Part shown: positions 58,976 through 64,000 of the stretch, one piece after another | How the letters are laid out: every line of letters begins with the position of its first letter | How positions within the stretch are numbered: position 1 is the stretch's first letter | NCBI RefSeq assembly: GCF_947179165.1 | Contig: NC_077238.1 | Location: 37,561,793 to 37,625,792, forward strand | Direction of reading: 5' to 3' | Source of the DNA: Solanum dulcamara | Lineage: Eukaryota; Streptophyta; Magnoliopsida; Solanales; Solanaceae | Length of the DNA stretch: 64,000 nt | Made by a program: the position numbers and the translations under genes | The notes under the pieces: model-generated | What the model was told of the DNA's origin: nothing | The model's database searches: none | The model's input: only the letters and a program-made list of their open reading frames with translations

Positions 58976-60340
58976 TTGAGAAGTGATGCCGGTTTGGATA
59001 CCTTAAATGAAGGTGGGGTTTTGAGGTTTGGTGGTCGTCTCTATGTTTCGAGAGTTGGGGGTATGATTCGAATGATCCTTAGCAAGGCTAATAACTACAG
59101 ATATTCTATCCATCTAGGCACTAATAAGATGTATCGTGAATTGAGGCAGTACTACAAGTGGAGGGGCATGAGGAGAAATACTACGGATTATGTGTCGCGT
59201 TATTTGAGTTGTAGGCAGATTAAGGCCAATCATTTGAGGCCTAGTGGTGAGGTTCAAAGATTACCCATTCCCTAGTGGAAATAGGAGCGGATCACCATGG
59301 ATTTAATTATGGGGTTGCCTCTCACTTTCGGTGGTCTTGATAGCATTTATGTCATCGTGGATCGATTGATCAAGTCAGCACACTTCCTTCCCGTTCATAC
59401 TTCCTATAGTGATGAGAGGCTAGTCCATATCTATATTCAGGAGGTGGTTTGCCTTCATGTTGTGCTTATTTCTATCATCTCAGACAGAGGCTCATAGTTC
59501 ACATTTAGCTATTCGAGGAATTTTCAGGAGGATTTGGGTACCTATATTGATGTTAGCACTACTTTGTACCTATAGACTGATGATCAGTCGAAATGCACTA
59601 TACAGGTTATCGAGGGCATGTTGCGGGATTGTGTTATAGACTTTGGGGTCAGTGGGATCAGTTCTTGCCCTTAGGGGAGTTTGTGTACAACAACAGCTAC
59701 CACTCCAGTATTCAGATGGCCCCATTTGAGGCCTTATATGGTAGGCATTGTCGCTCTCTAGTTGGTTGGTTTGAGTCTATGAAGCCCAGGCCGTGCAGTA
59801 CAGACTTGATACAGGATGCCTTGGATCATGTGAGGGTGATTCAAGATAGGCTCAGGAAATCTCAGAGTACACATCAGAGCTATGCGGATCATATGCATCG
59901 ACCTTTGAGGTTTTCTGTTGGTGACAGAGTATTGTGTATCGCCCATGGAGGGCGTGATGAGATTTGGGAGGTAGGGCAAGCTTATCCCCAGGTGTATTGG
60001 CCCTTTCGAGATATTAGGAACAGTTGGCAATGTGGCATATAAGTTAGCTTTGCCCCCGTCCTTGTCAGGTATTCATCTAATTTTTCATGTTTTGATATTG
60101 CGCCGGTATGTTCTAGATGAGAACCATGTGCTTCAGTATGACGCGATTGACATGGATGATTGTTTGAACTATATTGAGGAGCCAGTTGCTATTTTGGTTA
60201 GAGATGTCAGGCAGGTACGTTCCAGAGCCATTCATGTGATGAAGGTCCATTAGAGAGGCATCGAGCAGGCTACTTGGGAGACTGAGTATGAGATGCAGGC
60301 ACATTTCCCCAGCTTATTTGAGCCTTCACATACTTCTTGA
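58976..60340 (+). pseudogene. Integrase and C-terminal pol of element F
   Basis: The zinc-binding region (58976-59275) has lost ligands: Asn replaces the first His (KANNYRYSIH) and Tyr the first Cys (RYLSCRQ). The core reads VIVDRLIKSAHF and IISDRGS at 59297-59497, a stop then replaces Gln, and a frame change leads to 59593-60042 (FVYNNSYHSSIQMAPFEALY). The tail, in another frame, runs MAYKLALPPSLSGIH, EEPVAILVRDVRQVRSRAI, ATWETEYEMQAHFPSLFEPS and ends at TGA 60338-60340. The 3' LTR starts 42 bases later, and no clean PPT remains. Confidence 0.85.
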
Positions 60341-61079
60341 CTCTTACTTTCATGGACAAAAGTTCTTTTAATAGTGAATGTTGTAATGACGCTCCAAGTT
60401 ATTTTTTAATTAAAATATTTATTCCATCATTTAGAGAGTTCTTGTAGCGACCCCAAGTCATTTATGACTTGCTGGCACTAACTGTTCGTTCGTCTGGTCG
60501 TTCGTTAGGGTTTTAGGCCTATTTCTCTGGTTCGGAGCTTTTATAACTTAAAAAGTTGACTTCGGTCATAACTTCAAGAAAATGAAATTAGAATGGAATT
60601 CTAACGGTTCCATCATTATAAAAATAGAAAAATTAGGCTAGTATCGTGGTTGGCATGAGTATCGATGCAATCGATAAAAGTTTAGAACCATTTGGCATTC
60701 CTGCCTTAAACATTTGGCCTATAGTTGACTTTGGTCAACATTCTTGGAAAACATGTTGGGATAAAAATTCTAACAATATAGTTAGCTCTAGAATGTCAAG
60801 TTTCGTCTAGAACGACCCTTTGTTTACTTCTCGAGGCTCCTAGTCTAATCTTGAGGCTCATTGGGGAAATAGACTCAAAATGGTTTTACACTTAGTTGTT
60901 GGACCTACTTTTCATTAAAATGACACCGTATGATAATTTTGAATGTGCCAGTGAGTTAGAAACGTAGAATTTTATGGGCTAGCATATCTGGTTTGTGCAC
61001 ACAGGGTTTCGAATGAATCCCGAGCACCCCTTTGGAGGATTTGGCATGCTAAGCTCTTTTTTGCACCAGTTGTGTCTAG

Positions 61080-61290
61080 TGCTGTCGATTAAATGACCCC
61101 TGGTCACTAAAGCGAGTGTCTTTTAAGCGGCCAGGAGTTCGCTAAAGTGACCAGTCCTTTTGGGTGGGTGCCACTTAAACGATATCCCTATCGCTAAAGT
61201 GACTGGTTGCTTAAGAGACCAGGCGTCGCTAAAGCGATGCCCGCCTTTTAGGTGGGTGTTGCTTAAGAGATCTATGGGTGGTCGTTTTTG
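61080..61290. repeat. GCTTAAGCGAC motif cluster, right LTR of F
   Basis: Variants tcgctaaagcga, gcttaagaga and cttttaagcgg alternate across the region. It matches the left-LTR cluster at 51815-51985 in position, but with extra units. Confidence 0.75.
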
Positions 61291-62328
61291 CAACGCCTGA
61301 GGGTCGTTCTTAAGGCCCATTTTCAAGATTTGATATCAAATTTCAAAAATAGTTTTCTCCTTCAATTGTTTGGCGATTTGGGCGATTGAAAAGTCTAATT
61401 TGCATAGATTTTCGAGCGGAGTGTTCAGAATTAGGAGTTGAGGCTTCCTTTAAGTTAATTTCTCTTTTTTTTGCGTTTCTACTATTCTTGAGCTTGTAGT
61501 TGATGATGAATGTATGTTAGGTTTGGGGCCTTTTGGGTGTGTGAATTGTGTTCCTTTTTAGAACAATGAGCTAGGGGTAATAGTTGGAGCCTATTCTCGG
61601 AGTCAATTCCATTAGTTACGGAGCGGATCCCATAATTCCCAATTTTTAACTCTAAAATGGCCCATCTCTTATTTTGATAATTTTAGTGTCATAAAGATCG
61701 TATTAACATTGTGATTCTATTGTTGATAGCGTGGCAACATTCAGAGGCCGCTTAAAAGGAAAAAGCTCCAGTTTCATGAGTTGAAGAGCGCGTGGTTAGC
61801 CCATAGGTTGGATACAGTTTTCCCCTTGAATTGTATGAGTTTGAGGGGTTGGGTGTCGAGCATGCTAAATTCCTAGAATTCCTGTCCTAGGCTCTATTTT
61901 GGGAAATTATTTAACTGTGTAAGCATGATTCCTTCTCTTTGTATGATTTGCCTATGGTTATATGTTTTAAAGCATGTTGGGCCTTAGTCTATGCTTAGAC
62001 TAGTGATTGACTTAGACTTGCACTAGTTTGGTGTCGCTGAGCCTTGAACTTTTTTGAAGTAGTTTCGGAAGGTTAGCTACCTATAGACTGATATAAAAGA
62101 CTTGAGTTTGATAGTCTGAGCTTTAGCTAGGCGGTAAAATAGCTTGTGACCTAACCTCCAAAATGCCCTATTCTTTTATCAGTCCTGTATCGCTTGGTTC
62201 ATGATTCTTGGGAGTCTTCTCGATAATTTGGGTTATATTTGGTTTGGGTTGGAGTGGTGTATTGATGATACTCAGTTTGGGGGTACTCCCCATAACACAC
62301 GGTTTGTTGCTAATTCTAATTCGATTCA

Positions 62329-62610
62329 ATCCTCTAGCTATAGCTACTATGTTAAAATATGTGGTCCAGCTTACTTGAGTTCGGCTCCTTAGCTATAATT
62401 ACCCGGTTGAAGTCTGTTGTATAACTTACTTGTAATCAGGCTACTTAGCTACAGTTACCCGATTGAAGTCTGTGGTCTAGCTCACTTGTGATCAGGCTCC
62501 TTACCTACAAATACCCAGTTGAAGTCTGTGGTCTAGCTTACACATGTTCAACCATTGGCTACAGTTATACAGTTGAAGTTCATGGTCCAGGTTACACATG
62601 GTTCAATTCC
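62329..62610. repeat. 56-bp tandem repeat, right LTR of F
   Basis: Units start at about 62329 and 62385 and continue at the same period to about 62610 with ctccttagctacagttacccg-type starts. It is homologous to 53091-53350. Confidence 0.82.
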
Positions 62611-63468
62611 TGATTCCTTGATAAATCTTCCATTTAATGAAATTATCTACTCTCAGCTTTGGGTTAAGGTATAAGAGTTTGGGGATGGTTCGGTTCAAGT
62701 CTGGGAAATGGTGATATTATAGGAATTATTTTGGCTCCGTTCATTTTACTTCAGCTTTTCTTTGTTCCTGTTCGGGCTTGTGGGGGTCTGTTCAGGTTGT
62801 TACCTTATACTTGTGAACGAGCGTACCCATCGGGTTTATGGGAGCCCGACGGATTTACTTAGATTCTTTCTCTTTGCTTGTTAAGTATGCTCGTGTACAT
62901 ATCCACACTTATTTCTCGCCCTATCTTTGGTTGTGGTCATTTACTCTCACTTCAGGTTACTTTTACTTATCTTGCTCAGTTGGCTTATGATGCCTACTGG
63001 GTACCTATTTTTTAGTACTTATACTACACTCTGCATCTGTTTTTTGTGATGCAGGTCCAAGTACTAGCTACCGGCGTTGATTCGATCCAGCTACGGTTGT
63101 GGTTGGAGGCGAGGGTGAGCACATTGCATCCTAGATTTATCCGTCTCCCTCTGTATATACATTTTTCCTGTCTTTTTCTTTTTGAGACATCTTTGTTTCT
63201 GTGGTTCACTTTTGAGACTTGTACTCTTTTTACTAGTAGCTCTGTATATATATGACTTTTAGGTTCTTGGAGGAATCTTCTTGGTTTGTATATATTTAGT
63301 TGCTTCCGCCCGTTCATGTATGCTTTTTTTATTTCTTTACTATTTTAGAATAAACTGTTGATCTTCTACCCTGACATCCTATTACTTGCAGTTCTGGGAT
63401 ATGGGCCGGCTTGTCTAGTGGTGGGTCATAGAAGGCGCCATCATGACCTGAGAAATCGGGTCGTGACA

Positions 63469-64000
63469 CCATCACAGCCTTCAAAGTCAACTTGTCCACA
63501 TATAATTGATCAACCATTACTTATTTATGATTGTTGTCAGTAATGATCAAATCATTGCATCCATCAAACACACTAATTGGGTTATTGCCAAATGATTCAA
63601 CCAAAGCTAATGCATCACTTGTATCTGATAACCCACGATTATATTCAAGCTGCATCACATCCCCTTCAATCGACGTCTCCCCAGTTTTGGAGTATACTAT
63701 ATCACTATCGAAAGTACTTACACACAAGGGATACATTCCAAATTCAGGGTTCAACTTTGTTAACTAAACATATACCCCTACACACATGTCATTGCGTATT
63801 TCCATTGGCATATCATCACCTTTAACGGTGTATTTGATTTTCATAACCGTATTAGTCAGATCATAATTCAAATCACTAGAAATTAGGTTAATTAAATTAT
63901 AATACAAAGAATATTCCTTCATTAAGACTCCATCGATTTCTTCATTAAGACTCCATCGATACTATATTCAATGTAGTAATTTTCTTCATTTCACTTTTCG
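63469..64000 (-). pseudogene. MULE (MuDR-type) transposase N-terminal region, partial
   Basis: On the minus strand from 63990 the frame reads ENYYIEYSIDGVLMK, then after a 23-bp duplication EYSLYYNLINLI, then MKIKYTVKGDDMPMEIRND, then TKLNPEFGMYPLCVS, then DVMQLEYNRG, then NHK*VMVDQLYVDKLTLKAVM. The pattern matches the N-terminal region of plant MuDR-like proteins that precedes the MuDR DNA-binding domain (usual NHKxIMxxQLYKDKxTLxxVM). Defects are the frameshifting duplication, TAG after GVYV, TAA after NHK, and element F at 63468. The upstream start lies outside the window, and the catalytic DDE domain is not present. Confidence 0.78.
63917..63962. repeat. 23-bp tandem duplication breaking the MULE frame
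   Basis: Two copies of cttcattaagactccatcgat with a 23-bp period (63917 and 63940). As 23 is not a multiple of 3, it shifts the frame between GVLMK and EYSL. Confidence 0.93.

Larger units (their letters stand above)
51124..63468 (+). mobile_element. Gypsy element F with both LTRs, interrupted
   Basis: LTRs are 51124-57566 (3.1 kb once the solo LTR is removed) and 60382-63468 (3087 bp). PBS is at 57570. The internal region is only 2.8 kb: gag N-half, a deletion, RNase H, integrase and the pol C-terminus. TSDs CCATA and CCATC differ by one base. The LTRs differ visibly throughout, much more than those of the plus-strand A element, so F is older. It inserted into a MULE coding frame on the opposite strand. 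Confidence 0.9.
60382..63468 (+). mobile_element. 3' LTR of element F
   Basis: Starts tgtaatgacgctccaag and ends aaatcgggtcgtgaca. Uninterrupted, so it serves as the empty-site reference for the solo A LTR in the left LTR. No gene is contained; ORFs of 60-97 codons inside it are unsupported. Confidence 0.92.

Overview
This window looks like flowering-plant nuclear DNA, most likely Solanaceae. The family assignment is an inference from the look of the repeat families and was not tested. I see no host gene, no tRNA or rRNA gene and no CRISPR array. The window is a stack of nested, decaying transposable elements, mainly Ty3/gypsy LTR retrotransposons. They are supported by LTR pairs, tRNA-iMet primer-binding sites (PBS), polypurine tracts (PPT), exact 5-bp target-site duplications (TSDs) and broken gag/pol reading frames.

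Left part (1-28,020). One LTR family, called A here (about 3.0-3.5 kb, TGTTACACC...GTGACA), dominates. A partial minus-strand A LTR (1-3472) abuts an RNase H/integrase fragment (3475-5010) and a piece of a different LTR (family E, 5011-6577). Next comes a minus-strand A element (6578 to about 28,020). A younger plus-strand A element (6783-17554, TSD ATAGC) has inserted into its 3' LTR, and a solo A LTR (22041-25073, TSD GCCAC) into its internal region. Both target sites can be rebuilt from uninterrupted relatives elsewhere in the window. Family A carries a truncated gag-protease ORF and only scraps of pol, so it looks non-autonomous.

Middle part (28,021-45,187). A degraded plus-strand gypsy element (D) keeps integrase remnants (29,270-30,330), the C-terminal end of pol (42,889-43,091) and a 3' LTR (43,105-45,187). 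Its pol is split by a minus-strand element (B, 30,331-42,888). B is itself split by a solo LTR of family C (34,457-39,170, TSD GTTAT) that contains a 1.89-kb head-to-tail duplication.

Right part (45,188-64,000). First come AT-rich DNA, a 161-bp tandem duplication, a probable copia LTR and a 1.0-kb non-autonomous hAT-like element (48,487-49,502). A MuDR-type (MULE) pseudogene on the minus strand then enters from the right edge (64,000-63,469). It is interrupted by a 12.3-kb gypsy element F (51,124-63,468, TSD CCATA/CCATC), and its frame resumes at 51,123-51,098, where a family E LTR breaks it again. The left LTR of F holds another solo A LTR (54,188-57,527, TSD AGTAG).

These genes do not work together as a system. 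The value of the window is its readable insertion history, a stress-type promoter architecture conserved in the A LTRs, and several internal tandem-repeat modules inside LTRs. I did not find a previously undescribed enzymatic or defence system.
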